A stretch of DNA of 64,000 nucleotides from Nostoc linckia FACHB-104 (lineage in GTDB: Bacteria > Cyanobacteriota > Cyanobacteriia > Cyanobacteriales > Nostocaceae): NCBI RefSeq assembly GCF_014696615.1, contig NZ_JACJQJ010000001.1, positions 186,001 through 250,000 on the forward strand, in the 5' to 3' direction. Position numbers and translations under genes: made by a program. This document shows, one piece after another, positions 18,899 to 28,355 of this stretch; the stretch's first letter is position 1, and each line of letters begins with the position of its first letter. The notes below the pieces were generated by a model that worked only from the letters and a program-made list of their open reading frames with translations, made no database searches and had not been told where the DNA came from.

Positions 18899-19843
18899 AT
18901 GGAAAAAAAAACTATTTTTTTAGTCAATCCCAAATTACCCAAAGCAGGTTTAGGCAATATGCTTTTAGTTTGGGCTAGGGCTGTTTTATTCGCGCACATT
19001 AATAGCTTTCCTGTTGTTGCTCCAGCTTGGGGTAAGTTGGTCATAGGCCCTTATGTAAGAGGTGAAAAAGATAAAAGATATTATGGGCATTTATTTGATA
19101 ACAAAAATTATGTATCTTGGGTTAATTATCTACTCGCTAGGTTAAACAATAATATACATATTGAGGAAAATCCTGTCCTTGCTCAAGTTAAAGCATCTAA
19201 TTTAGAACTTAAAAAAGCAAATTATTACCTATTTATTTTTAATCAATTGCCTCATTGGAGTGACTTTTTTGTAGATTTAAAAGAGCATCAACCTATTATT
19301 AAAAATAAATTACTTACCAGTATTCGTTCATCTGTACTAGAAAATATCTCTCAGCGCCCAGCGCCCGAAATCGGCCTTCATATTAGAATGGGTGATTTTA
19401 AAGTTTTGAAACCAGAAGATGATTTTACTAAATTAGGTGGCGTTCGCACTCCTTTTAGCTGGTTCATTCGTGTTATTGATGCTATACGTACAATTGCTGG
19501 TTATGATGTGCCAGTAACCATATTCTCAGATGGTCATGATCATGAGCTAAGTGATTTACTCAAACTAACCCAAGTGTCGCGTGCATCTACGGACTCTGCT
19601 TTATCTGATATGCTGACTTTATCTAGAAGTAAGCTTTTGATTGCTTCTAGTGGCAGTACATTTAGTTACTGGGCTTCATATTTGGGACATTGTCCTACTA
19701 TCTGGCATCCAGCACATTTCCATGCAGGGGTTTTTTCTCCCGATATTAGCCAACGTGTATTTGAAGGTGGGTTTGATCCTGAGTATATGCAACCATCAGA
19801 TTTACTAGTTCGTAATATTAAATCAGTATTTGAGCATTGTTAG
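18899..19843 (+). CDS. GT11-like (fucosyltransferase-type) glycosyltransferase
   Basis: The 314-residue protein has the two marks of the alpha-1,2-fucosyltransferase-like fold. A G-L-G-N segment lies at 17-20 (the family usually reads G-G-L-G-N-Q), and the nucleotide-binding H-I-R-M-G-D-F lies at 161-167 (family H-x-R-x-G-D). A later I-F-S-D-G-H-D and I-A-S-S-G-S-T-F-S-Y-W match conserved GT11 positions. It would transfer fucose or a related deoxysugar from GDP-sugar, but no GDP-fucose genes are in the window. The gene is AT-rich and free of HIP1 octamers, like the next two. Confidence 0.75.
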   Translation: MEKKTIFLVNPKLPKAGLGNMLLVWARAVLFAHINSFPVVAPAWGKLVIGPYVRGEKDKRYYGHLFDNKNYVSWVNYLLARLNNNIHIEENPVLAQVKASNLELKKANYYLFIFNQLPHWSDFFVDLKEHQPIIKNKLLTSIRSSVLENISQRPAPEIGLHIRMGDFKVLKPEDDFTKLGGVRTPFSWFIRVIDAIRTIAGYDVPVTIFSDGHDHELSDLLKLTQVSRASTDSALSDMLTLSRSKLLIASSGSTFSYWASYLGHCPTIWHPAHFHAGVFSPDISQRVFEGGFDPEYMQPSDLLVRNIKSVFEHC

Positions 19844-19922
19844 TAAATCTTGCCTTTTGAAAACTTAAACAAAATTGTACGCTTCATCAAGCATTTTCAC
19901 TCGCTCTGTCTCAGAGATCGTA

Positions 19923-21110
19923 ATGGGTAAAAAAACTATCGGCATTATTATATACGCCAATCCAGACCACTATCCTCCTACCATCAATGCTATTCACTTA
20001 TTAGCAGAACATTTTGATATAGTATTGATTGGTCGTAATCAAGACCTTCCGGTTTGGGAATATCCAGCTAATGTCAAAGTGCATCGTTTAGGTAACTATA
20101 CATCAGTAAGAGAAAGAGAACAAAAATCGGCTATCACTAAAATTTACGAATACATTAATTTTGTTACCAAAGCTAGTCTACTCATCAAAAATGTATCTCT
20201 TATATATGCCTATGATGCTTTTGCTTATGTAGCAGCTTATCTTTGCCAAAAGATGCAAATCCGTTCAATTCCGCTGATTTATCATAATCACGATCTCAGT
20301 GGCCAATTGTTTCCTCTATCTTCCTTATCTGGTTGGGTTCAAAGAGGAGAAAAAAAGTGGGTGCATAAAGCTAATGTTGTTGTGTTTCCCTCACAAGAGC
20401 GAGCTTTGTTATTCCAAAAACTTACAGATTTTCAGGGTAAGATAACGATTGTACCTAATTTCCCTAGAAAATCATATTTTACAGAAAATCCTAATTTTCA
20501 AAATATCATATCGCAAAGGTTACAGAAAAATACAATTTTGCTCCAAGGCAATATATCTATAAAAAATTCTTTGCTGGAATTAATTAATTCACTCAATTAT
20601 TTAGATGATTTTATCAAACTTAAACTGATTGGGCCTATTCAACAACCAGACAAAGATTTAATGACAGATTTGGCTATTCGTAATCATTTAACTGAACGTG
20701 TAAAATATTATTTGCCAGTTCCTTACCGTGAACTAGCTTCACATACTTGGGAAGCTTCTATTGGTGTTTGTTTATACAAAAAATCAGATATTAATCATCA
20801 AACAATGGGAACAGCTTCAAATAAAATTTATGAGTATGCTGCTTGTGGATTACCTGTGATTGTCAGCGATCAGCCTGACTATCGCGCAAATCTTGGTAAC
20901 GAGATTTGGGTGCGTTTTGCCGATCCCGATCGTCCTGAATCTATTGCATATGCTGTTAAAGATATCTTCAGTAACCAGGAAAAATATGCACAACTTTGTT
21001 TAGCGGCTCGACAAGCTTTTGAAGAGAAGTATAACTATGAGTCAGCTTTTTCTTCTTTGTTCGCTAAAATACAACATCTGGTGAATTGTAGTACGCTAGC
21101 AAAGAACTAG
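19923..21110 (+). CDS. GT4-like glycosyltransferase
   Basis: The frame is open from a TTG at 19875, but the ATG at 19923 is preferred because the product then starts M-G-K-K-T-I-G-I-I-I-Y, a normal first strand of GT-B enzymes. The 395-residue protein has I-Y-H-N-H-D-L-S near 120 and the donor signature N-K-I-Y-E-Y-A-A-C-G-L-P-V-I near 300, placing it with GT4-like EPS transferases. It is AT-rich and lacks HIP1 octamers. It precedes the polymerase gene by 12 bases and may act just before polymerisation. Confidence 0.82.
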   Translation: MGKKTIGIIIYANPDHYPPTINAIHLLAEHFDIVLIGRNQDLPVWEYPANVKVHRLGNYTSVREREQKSAITKIYEYINFVTKASLLIKNVSLIYAYDAFAYVAAYLCQKMQIRSIPLIYHNHDLSGQLFPLSSLSGWVQRGEKKWVHKANVVVFPSQERALLFQKLTDFQGKITIVPNFPRKSYFTENPNFQNIISQRLQKNTILLQGNISIKNSLLELINSLNYLDDFIKLKLIGPIQQPDKDLMTDLAIRNHLTERVKYYLPVPYRELASHTWEASIGVCLYKKSDINHQTMGTASNKIYEYAACGLPVIVSDQPDYRANLGNEIWVRFADPDRPESIAYAVKDIFSNQEKYAQLCLAARQAFEEKYNYESAFSSLFAKIQHLVNCSTLAKN

Positions 21111-21122
21111 TTAACTAAACTG

Positions 21123-22595
21123 ATGCATAATTATTATAATCAAAATACACAAAATCAATATTTAATCGCTAGTATTAGAGCCAAAAGGGAGCAAGAGACT
21201 TATTTAAAGAGAATCTGCTTCTTGCTGATATTTGGTTTAGTCGTCGGTAGTTTTTATCTGTGGGAGCATCGCCCAGTATCGCTGTCAACAGATAAAGGAT
21301 TTCTGGCATTAGGTATTCTTTGGGTAGGATTTTTTCCAACTATACAATATCTATTAGATCGTAACCGTCCTCCTATGCCATTCCTCCCATTAATGGGAGT
21401 TTTTTACGTTAATAGCTTTGCCATACCTATTTTTTCCAGCGAGAAGTTAGGTATAGGTCGTTGGTCTCAGGCATCTGTAAGCATTCAGTCATTGCAATTG
21501 ACTCTGATAGGGTTAATGGGTATGGTCGGAGTTTTTTATGCCACAAAATTAACTATCTGGAAACAAATTTCTCCTATTAAGCTACCGTCTTATTCATTAA
21601 ATAAACTGATTAATCCTATTCAAACAATAGTAGTATTGCATATTGTTTTTTCTTACTTTATTACACTGCCATCTGTAGACCAGTTATCAAATGTAATGGG
21701 TAATATAGGTTATGGAATATTTTATATTATTTGGTCACGCAATAAAAACCTATCTTTAAAAAATAAATTAATTGTGGGTTCATGTTTTCTATTTGACTTA
21801 CTCATTCGGTTTGTTGGAGGTTCATTAGCTAATATTGGATTCATCGGTACATTTATGGGTATAGTTATTTTTTACGAACGTAAACGGATACCAATTGTAC
21901 TGATTAGTATTTTATTAGTATTCTTTATGACTTTTAATATAGTAAAAGGTGAGTATCGGCAATTAACTTGGTTCGGAGGCCCATATGCTAATGCAAGCCC
22001 TATAGAAAAGGCTCAATTGTTTATAGATATCGCTGTAAAATATTACTCAAATCCTAATCTTAATAGTAAAGAAGACAAAGAGTCTGCCAGCGCTTCTGCA
22101 ATGTCTAGAACATCACATATTATATTATTTTCTAATATTATTGCTGATACTCCTCAGCCAATACCTTATTGGAATGGAGGGAGTTACTTGGGTTTCTTCT
22201 CCAAGTTTATTCCTCGTGCTTTGTGGCCTGACAAACCGTCAGAAGGTATAGGTAATGAATTTGGTAGACGTTACAGATATATCGGAAAAAAAGATTACTC
22301 TACTACTTTTAATCTACCCTTGATAGCAGAAATGTATGCTAATTTTGGTGCTCAAGGTGTGCAGATAGGAATGGCTCTTTTAGGGGCATTATTTTCTTTA
22401 TTTGAGCAAAAGCTAAATTCACCCAAAATGGGTAGTATAGAAATTGTCATAGGGATTGGTATTTTATACTCTTTTACGTCCCATGAATGGAATTTCTCCC
22501 TCATGTTTGGCAATGTATTTACTGTATCATTAGTTATATACCTCATATTTAGATTTATCTTGCGCCAACAACAGGCTCAAAAACATGTAGCTTAG
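21123..22595 (+). CDS. Wzy-like polysaccharide polymerase (oligosaccharide repeat unit polymerase)
   Basis: A 490-residue integral membrane protein with roughly ten hydrophobic segments (first at about 30-48, last near 460-480). It has a long, more polar loop around 275-385 that includes G-P-Y-A-N-A-S-P and F-I-P-R-A-L-W-P-D-K-P, a layout common to O-antigen and capsule polymerases. Such proteins join flipped repeat units on the periplasmic side. Sequence conservation in the family is low, so the call rests on topology, the loop and its place among glycosyltransferases. The gene is AT-rich without HIP1 sites. An O-antigen ligase is the main alternative. Confidence 0.78.
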   Translation: MHNYYNQNTQNQYLIASIRAKREQETYLKRICFLLIFGLVVGSFYLWEHRPVSLSTDKGFLALGILWVGFFPTIQYLLDRNRPPMPFLPLMGVFYVNSFAIPIFSSEKLGIGRWSQASVSIQSLQLTLIGLMGMVGVFYATKLTIWKQISPIKLPSYSLNKLINPIQTIVVLHIVFSYFITLPSVDQLSNVMGNIGYGIFYIIWSRNKNLSLKNKLIVGSCFLFDLLIRFVGGSLANIGFIGTFMGIVIFYERKRIPIVLISILLVFFMTFNIVKGEYRQLTWFGGPYANASPIEKAQLFIDIAVKYYSNPNLNSKEDKESASASAMSRTSHIILFSNIIADTPQPIPYWNGGSYLGFFSKFIPRALWPDKPSEGIGNEFGRRYRYIGKKDYSTTFNLPLIAEMYANFGAQGVQIGMALLGALFSLFEQKLNSPKMGSIEIVIGIGILYSFTSHEWNFSLMFGNVFTVSLVIYLIFRFILRQQQAQKHVA

Positions 22596-22643
22596 CAGCA
22601 TAAATTGTTAGATATAATACAAACTAAAATCTCAGAATTTTAT

Positions 22644-23819
22644 ATGGGAAAAACCAAATATGATAAATTACAAAAAATCTCTTTATGGTTTCCTGAAATT
22701 TTTCAATTTAAGGGTGGAATTCAAGTTTATTCAGCATTTTTATTAGAAGCATTACAACAAATATATCCTAAACAGGATTATTATATTTTTTTGAAACAAG
22801 ATACTCACTGCTCTCCAAACTATTCCTTTAAAGCTCACACCCAATTACATTTTGCAGGAGTGTGGTCATTACCTTTAAGGACATTTGTGTTTGCTGCTCA
22901 AATTTTAGGATATGGAATCTGGCAACACCCTAGTCTGATTATCACCTCTCATCTTAACTTTAGCTTTCCTGCGTATTTGTTAAAGTGGCTCTTAGGTATT
23001 CCTTATGGGGTTGTTGCTCATGGAATTGAAGTTTGGAATCTGCAAAACTCAACTCGGAAGTTAGCCCTCAAGCACGCAGATATCATCCTAGCTGTTAGTC
23101 ACTATACACGCGATCGCCTACTCCAAGAACAAGACCTCGATCCGCAAAAAGTTGTGGTTCTCCCCAATACATTTGATGCTGAGAATTTTCAGATTGCACC
23201 TAAGCCTGATTACTTGCTCAAACGATATGGCTTAAATCCACAGCAACCGATTATCCTGACGGTGGCTCGGCTTTCTCAATCAGAGCAGTACAAGGGTTAC
23301 GATAAAATTTTGGCGGCCTTACCTCAAATTTGTCAGGCTATTCCTCATGTGCATTACGTTTTAGTCGGTAAGGGAGACGATGAACCTCGAATTAAACAGC
23401 TCATTTCTCAATATCAACTCCAAGATCGCGTTACCTTAACTGGGTTTGTTCCCGATGAAGAACTTAGTTCTCATTACCATATGTGCGATATATTTGCAAT
23501 GCCCAGCAAAGGTGAAGGATTTGGTATTGTTTACCTAGAGGCTCTAGCTTGTGGTAAACCCACCCTTGCAGGTAATCAAGATGGGGCGCAGGATGCTCTG
23601 TGTCAAGGAGAATTAGGCGTACTTGTTGACCCAGATGATATAGAAGCGATCGCACAAGCTCTGATTCAAATCTTACAAGGTACTCATAGCAATTCCCTTC
23701 TCTATCAACCAGAAGTATTGCGAGAAAAAGTAATTGAGAAATTTGGTTTTGAAAGCTTTAAACAAACTCTTGGCAATTATTTAGAAAAATACTTAGGTTT
23801 ATCTAAATGTGTGGTATAG
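22644..23819 (+). CDS. GT4 glycosyltransferase
   Basis: The frame opens at a TTG (22605), but the first ATG at 22644 is chosen; no clear ribosome site decides between them. The 391-residue product is a GT-B enzyme with L-W-F-P-E-I-F-Q-F-K-G-G-I-Q-V near the N terminus and the donor motif S-K-G-E-G-F-G-I-V-Y-L-E-A-L-A-C-G-K-P. V-A-H-G-I-E-V-W in the middle is conserved among GT4 members of EPS loci. HIP1 octamers occur near 23110 and 23648. Its stop lies 13 bases inside the amidotransferase gene that follows, so the two are probably co-translated. Confidence 0.86.
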   Translation: MGKTKYDKLQKISLWFPEIFQFKGGIQVYSAFLLEALQQIYPKQDYYIFLKQDTHCSPNYSFKAHTQLHFAGVWSLPLRTFVFAAQILGYGIWQHPSLIITSHLNFSFPAYLLKWLLGIPYGVVAHGIEVWNLQNSTRKLALKHADIILAVSHYTRDRLLQEQDLDPQKVVVLPNTFDAENFQIAPKPDYLLKRYGLNPQQPIILTVARLSQSEQYKGYDKILAALPQICQAIPHVHYVLVGKGDDEPRIKQLISQYQLQDRVTLTGFVPDEELSSHYHMCDIFAMPSKGEGFGIVYLEALACGKPTLAGNQDGAQDALCQGELGVLVDPDDIEAIAQALIQILQGTHSNSLLYQPEVLREKVIEKFGFESFKQTLGNYLEKYLGLSKCVV

Positions 23820-25618
23820 CAGGAATTCTCACCATAGATTCTCATCAACAGCATCTGGAGCATCCAATTCAGCAGATGCAAAAGTCTTTATACCATCGTG
23901 GCCCAGATGACCAGGGAATTTACATAGCTAACGAACGTCAAGCTGCTCTTGCCCACACTCGTTTGTCTATCTTAGATCTCAGTCCAGCGGGACATCAACC
24001 TATGTCTACACCCGATGGACGCTATTGGATCGTCTTTAATGGAGAAATTTACAACTTTCAATCTTTGCGATCGCAGCTAGAAGCTCAAGGCGAGCATTTT
24101 ATGTCCCGCACTGATACTGAAGTCATTCTCAAGCTATATCAGAAACTGGGAAAAGATTGCGTTAACCAGTTACAGGGAATGTTTGCTTTTGCTATTTGGG
24201 ATAACCAAGACAAGACTTGTTTTATCGCTCGCGATCCTTTAGGAATTAAACCACTTTATTACTGGCAAGCTGGTGGTACTTTAGCATTTGCTTCAGAACT
24301 TAGGGCAATACTTGCTTCTGGATTACCCAATCTTTGCTTGAGTTATCAAGGTTTATATGGCTATTTTACTAGCGGTACAGTGCCAGAACCTTACACTTTA
24401 ATTGATGGCATTTATTGTTTAGAAGCTGGTCATTGGTTACATTGGTATGCTGGCAGAGTTAGTCAACAACAGTACTGGCAAATTAATTTTACTAGTGATA
24501 CTAGCATATCTTTACCAGAAGCCACAGAAAAAGTGCGTCATGCTTTGATTAACTCTATCGAACATCACTTTATTAGTGATGTACCTGTTGGTATCTTTCT
24601 GAGTGGTGGAATTGACTCATCTTCTATTGTTGCCCTAGCACGTCAAACACAAAAAAGTAAATTACGCACTTACTCCATCGCTTTTGCAGAAAAGGAATGG
24701 AATGAAGGAGATATTGCCAGTGATATAGCCCAAAATTTTGAAACTGAGCATACAGAATATAAAATTACATCTACCATAGGCAAAGAATTATTTCCACAAT
24801 TCTTACAAAGAATCGATCAACCAAGTATTGATGGTTTTAATACTTTTTGTGTATCTCAAATTGCTCACCAAGACGGCACTAAAGTAGTGCTATCAGGATT
24901 AGGAGGAGATGAACTATTCGGAGGTTATAAAACCTTCCAAAAAGTTCCGCAAATGGTTCGCTGGGGAAAGCAACTCCAAAAGATTCAACCGATCGCTACT
25001 AGCCTAGGCTGGGGATTAGCATCTTGGGGAAAATCACCCCAGTTAAAGCGTATAGGAGATTTTTTTCAATACCAGCCTACAACTCAAAGAGCTTACCACA
25101 GTTTTAGGGGTATCTTTTCTCATCAAGAAGCTCGGGATTTGACTCAATATTATCTCAAAGATTTTTCTTCCGAAACTACAGCAGGTAAGATTATTCATCA
25201 GAGTAGCCTACCTACCAACTTTCCTTCTTTAGAAGATGAAGTGAGTTTCTTAGAATTGAGTTGTTATATGCGTAATCAACTATTACGCGATAGTGATGTT
25301 ATGAGTATGGCTTGGGGATTAGAATTACGAGTACCTTTAGTTGATCGGGTATTGTTAGAGTCCATATCATCTATTCCCTACAACCTACGATTAGCAGCAG
25401 GCAAACAGCTATTAATTAAATCAATACCTGAATTACCAAGTTGGCTCCTGAATCGCCCGAAAAGAGGATTCTTCTTTCCATTCCAGCAATGGCTAGAGAA
25501 AGATTGGCATGATTATTTCCCATCTCATGAATTAAACAAAAAAATCGACTTGAAATTATGGTATCGTCAGTGGAGCTTGGCAATTTTTCAATATTGGCTT
25601 AATCAAACTTTCTCTTAA
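23807..25618 (+). CDS. asnB: AsnB-type glutamine-hydrolysing amidotransferase
   Basis: This 603-residue protein is a full class-II glutamine amidotransferase plus synthetase. Cys2 (M-C-G-I-A-G) is the glutaminase nucleophile after Met removal, F-N-G-E-I-Y-N-F lies near 77-84, and the ATP-binding S-G-G-I-D-S-S lies near 265-271. Classic AsnB converts aspartate to asparagine. In glycan clusters, homologues such as WbpS amidate uronic-acid carboxyl groups, and the overlap with a glycosyltransferase makes that role attractive here. The sequence alone does not separate the two. It is followed by a terminator-like hairpin and seems to end a transcription unit. Confidence 0.88.
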   Translation: MCGIAGILTIDSHQQHLEHPIQQMQKSLYHRGPDDQGIYIANERQAALAHTRLSILDLSPAGHQPMSTPDGRYWIVFNGEIYNFQSLRSQLEAQGEHFMSRTDTEVILKLYQKLGKDCVNQLQGMFAFAIWDNQDKTCFIARDPLGIKPLYYWQAGGTLAFASELRAILASGLPNLCLSYQGLYGYFTSGTVPEPYTLIDGIYCLEAGHWLHWYAGRVSQQQYWQINFTSDTSISLPEATEKVRHALINSIEHHFISDVPVGIFLSGGIDSSSIVALARQTQKSKLRTYSIAFAEKEWNEGDIASDIAQNFETEHTEYKITSTIGKELFPQFLQRIDQPSIDGFNTFCVSQIAHQDGTKVVLSGLGGDELFGGYKTFQKVPQMVRWGKQLQKIQPIATSLGWGLASWGKSPQLKRIGDFFQYQPTTQRAYHSFRGIFSHQEARDLTQYYLKDFSSETTAGKIIHQSSLPTNFPSLEDEVSFLELSCYMRNQLLRDSDVMSMAWGLELRVPLVDRVLLESISSIPYNLRLAAGKQLLIKSIPELPSWLLNRPKRGFFFPFQQWLEKDWHDYFPSHELNKKIDLKLWYRQWSLAIFQYWLNQTFS

Positions 25619-25935
25619 AAACTAATATAGATGGCTAGTTTTAATTGACTGCAGAATAACTTTGCCACGAGATTCGGCTTGAACATTATTTTGAAAATGA
25701 AGTTGCAAAACTAAATTATTGAGGAATAATCTCTTCCAAATCTACCCAAATCAAAACTTGAAACTCAATGACCGAGTGGTAGAAAAAATCAAGACAAAGC
25801 TGAAGTAACTCTTACCGCAGAATTTTTACATATCAAGAGCATGATTGCTGCTTGATATAAATTACTGTCAGGCAAAATTAGCCTGACTTATTTTTTGCTT
25901 GGCTATCAGTACACCAATCATATACCAGTAGCGAT
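25619..25935. other. Non-coding gap with terminator near its end
   Basis: These 317 bases after the amidotransferase gene hold no convincing gene. The only clear structure is the hairpin at 25867-25887. A promoter for the next glycosyltransferase is probably in the last 50 bases, but I see no reliable -35/-10 pair. Confidence 0.6.
25867..25896 (+). terminator. Factor-independent terminator
   Basis: Bases 25867-25873 (GTCAGGC) pair with 25881-25887 (GCCTGAC) around a 7-base loop and are followed by TTATTTTTT. This is a standard terminator layout, about 250 bases after the amidotransferase stop, and would split the cluster into separate transcripts. Confidence 0.72.
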
Positions 25936-27153
25936 ATGAAAATTCTTCATGTTATTCCTTCAGTAGCTTTATTAAGAGGCGGGCCGAGCCAAGCTGTATT
26001 AGAAACAGTTAAAGCATTGAGATATCTTGGGATTGAAGCTGAGATTCTCACTACTAATGATAATGCTAATGATGTATTAGATGTACCTTTATATAAACTT
26101 ATTGAGTACAAACAAGTACCAGTTCGTTTTTTTCCCCGCTTTTCTCCTAATGTTGATGCTATCAGAGAATTTGCTTTTTCTAGTGAGCTAACTGCATGGT
26201 TGTGGAAGAATATTACTAAGTATGACTTGGTACATGTCCATGCTATTTTTTCCTATACTTCTACAGCGGCAATGGCGATCGCTCGTTTGCAAAAGGTTCC
26301 CTATGTTGTTCGTCCTCTAGGACAGCTATGCGAATGGTCACTCCAGCAAAGCACTCGCAAAAAACAGATTTATCTAAACTTAATTGAACAAGCAAACCTC
26401 AACAATTCTCAAGCACTTCACTTCACCTCCGAACAAGAAAAGCAAGAAGTTGCTCGTTTAAATTTTAAAGCTCCTAATTTTGTTTTACCCCACGGACTTT
26501 CTATTCCCCCTACTATTCCCAATGCTCGTACTTACTTGCGAAAATACCTCAACCTTCCTGCAGATGAGCCGATCATCTTATTCTTGTCGCGGCTGCATCC
26601 TAAAAAAGGTCTAGACTATTTAATCCCAGCCTTAAGTAAAGTTTCCAGTCATCGCTTCACTTTTGTCATTGCAGGTAGTGGTTCTGCAGCATACGAAGCA
26701 GAAATTAAATCTCTTCTGGTTACAGCCGGTATTAGCGATCGCACTCGCTTTGCGGGATTTGTGCAAGGAGAAACTAAAAATATGTTTATCCAAGGTTCAG
26801 ATTTATTTGCCCTGACATCTTACTCCGAAAACTTTGCTGTTGTTGTCTTAGAAGCTTTAGCTGTTGGTCTTCCTGTTTTGATTACTCCAGGCGTTGCCCT
26901 TGCTTCTATTGTTCAGCAATATCAACTTGGTTATGTCACACCCATGAATGTGCCAGCGATCGCATCTTCCCTAGAAAACTATCTTTCCCATCCTCAGCAA
27001 GTTAAACAAATGGGAGAGCGTGCTCGTCAAATCATTTTGGAACAATACACTTGGGAAAAAATAGCAGCCAGAATGATTGATAATTATAAAAGTATCATTC
27101 AAAACAATACCTCTGTTAATTCCAAAGCATTGGCAGAGAGCAAAGCAAAATAA
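25936..27153 (+). CDS. GT4 glycosyltransferase (copy 1 of a duplicated pair)
   Basis: A 405-residue GT-B enzyme starting [10 protein letters not shown], with an N-terminal R-G-G-P-S-Q acceptor loop and donor signature [33 protein letters not shown] starts the C-terminal domain. It is a full-length paralogue, with the same length, of 29750-30967. It carries three HIP1 octamers (near 26276, 26736 and 26957). The coding end is part of a perfect hairpin (27143-27171). It has its own upstream gap and terminator, so it may be a separate transcript. Confidence 0.88.
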   Translation: MKILHVIPSVALLRGGPSQAVLETVKALRYLGIEAEILTTNDNANDVLDVPLYKLIEYKQVPVRFFPRFSPNVDAIREFAFSSELTAWLWKNITKYDLVHVHAIFSYTSTAAMAIARLQKVPYVVRPLGQLCEWSLQQSTRKKQIYLNLIEQANLNNSQALHFTSEQEKQEVARLNFKAPNFVLPHGLSIPPTIPNARTYLRKYLNLPADEPIILFLSRLHPKKGLDYLIPALSKVSSHRFTFVIAGSGSAAYEAEIKSLLVTAGISDRTRFAGFVQGETKNMFIQGSDLFALTSYSENFAVVVLEALAVGLPVLITPGVALASIVQQYQLGYVTPMNVPAIASSLENYLSHPQQVKQMGERARQIILEQYTWEKIAARMIDNYKSIIQNNTSVNSKALAESKAK

Positions 27154-27171
27154 TATTAAATTATTTTGCTT
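27143..27171 (+). terminator. Hairpin overlapping the stop codon
   Basis: Bases 27143-27154 pair perfectly with 27160-27171 around a 5-base loop, and the stop codon TAA (27151-27153) lies in the left arm. The stem is AT-rich and the right arm contains TTTT. It may terminate transcription or stabilise the 3' end of the glycosyltransferase message. Confidence 0.5.
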
Positions 27172-27231
27172 AGTAGCAAAGAACTACATCAATAAAATCA
27201 TTGATGGCTTTTGTGGAAATGCTTAATAATC

Positions 27232-27269
27232 TTCTGCCCTATATCAATTGGCTTTGAGGTAGGGCAGAA
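27232..27269 (+). terminator. Second hairpin, possible terminator
   Basis: Bases 27232-27241 (TTCTGCCCTA) are exactly complementary to 27260-27269 with an 18-base loop. An A-run and then CTCTTTTT follow. It lies 80 bases after the glycosyltransferase stop and 100 bases before the oxygenase gene. The large loop lowers confidence. Confidence 0.45.
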
Positions 27270-27372
27270 AAAACTCTTTTTATACTTCCCTTGGGTTATT
27301 TTCGCAAAAGCTAGACTCCCTTTTGGCCCCTCAGAATGTCAAGACTTTTTCAAAATCAACTAAAATTCCTAT

Positions 27373-28344
27373 ATGTATAATACAAGTTTTACCAAAATTA
27401 GTACTAGTCAAATAGTGAATGACCTTAAAGACAAGGGTTATTTCGTTTTTGAGCAGGCCTTAAATAAAAATTATGTTGAGGAAATGCTTCAAGAAGTTGA
27501 TTTTAACCAGATCTTAGTTAATACTAACGATGTTGGTGTAGTTACTGCCCAATCTTATAAATTCTTAACCCACTGTCTGGCTAACTCTAAAAAAGCCTAT
27601 GAAATCATTACTTCCCCAAAAATATTAGATATTTGTAAAAATTATTTCACTGATAATTATAAACTCACGAATCATCGAATTTTTCAAGTTAGTAGAAATT
27701 CTCATATGCCTTGGCATACTGATAATAATCTTCAAACCGGCAATCAACTCAGTGATAAGCATAATATGCCAGGTTTATTATTTTTATTTTACTTATCAGA
27801 TGTTACCAAGAATGCATTTCAATATGTCAAAAACTCTCATAAATGGTCTCAAAAATATAATGGAGAAATTTACTTGAGTGATAGTTTTATAGAAAAAAAT
27901 TATCAACAAGAGATACTTGCATTTCCCATGCAAAAAGGGACTATTATTATCTGTGATATCCACGGAGTTCATAGAGCAGAACCTTTCCAAGATAAAAACT
28001 ACACCAGAACTTCCTTACTTTTTCAAGTTGATCAGGTTGGTAGCCAATATATAGGGCATGGGGAAAAAAATATAGTTAATACTGAATATCTTGATAATTT
28101 AAGTCCCGAAGTAATGGATTATCTGGGATTTGGCTTTAAGCGAAATTATCCGGCATTTCCTAACTCTTCTGTTTCTACTATGCCACCTAAAGATATTTTG
28201 TTATTACAGCAGAACTTATTCATGCAAACCATTAAAGCGCTTAATAAGAGCATGGTAAAATCTATCTTACCTGCCGAAGCAGTGATTAATGCTAAACGCC
28301 TTTTATGGTATCTCAAATCTAAATATTCAAAAATAACGAATTGA
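27373..28344 (+). CDS. Phytanoyl-CoA dioxygenase (PhyH)-like Fe(II)/2-oxoglutarate oxygenase
   Basis: The 323-residue protein has the iron-binding H-T-D at 115-117 (M-P-W-H-T-D-N-N) and a distal D-I-H-G-V-H-R (195-201), with H200 the likely third ligand. A following T-R-T-S-L-L-F supplies a candidate 2-oxoglutarate-binding Arg (212). PhyH-family oxygenases hydroxylate or otherwise oxidise small molecules and sometimes sugars or lipids. Its place between two glycosyltransferases suggests a tailoring step on the glycan or its lipid carrier, which is inference. The gene is AT-rich and free of HIP1 octamers. The next gene starts 11 bases after its stop. Confidence 0.8.
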   Translation: MYNTSFTKISTSQIVNDLKDKGYFVFEQALNKNYVEEMLQEVDFNQILVNTNDVGVVTAQSYKFLTHCLANSKKAYEIITSPKILDICKNYFTDNYKLTNHRIFQVSRNSHMPWHTDNNLQTGNQLSDKHNMPGLLFLFYLSDVTKNAFQYVKNSHKWSQKYNGEIYLSDSFIEKNYQQEILAFPMQKGTIIICDIHGVHRAEPFQDKNYTRTSLLFQVDQVGSQYIGHGEKNIVNTEYLDNLSPEVMDYLGFGFKRNYPAFPNSSVSTMPPKDILLLQQNLFMQTIKALNKSMVKSILPAEAVINAKRLLWYLKSKYSKITN

Positions 28345-28355
28345 GATATGCATAA

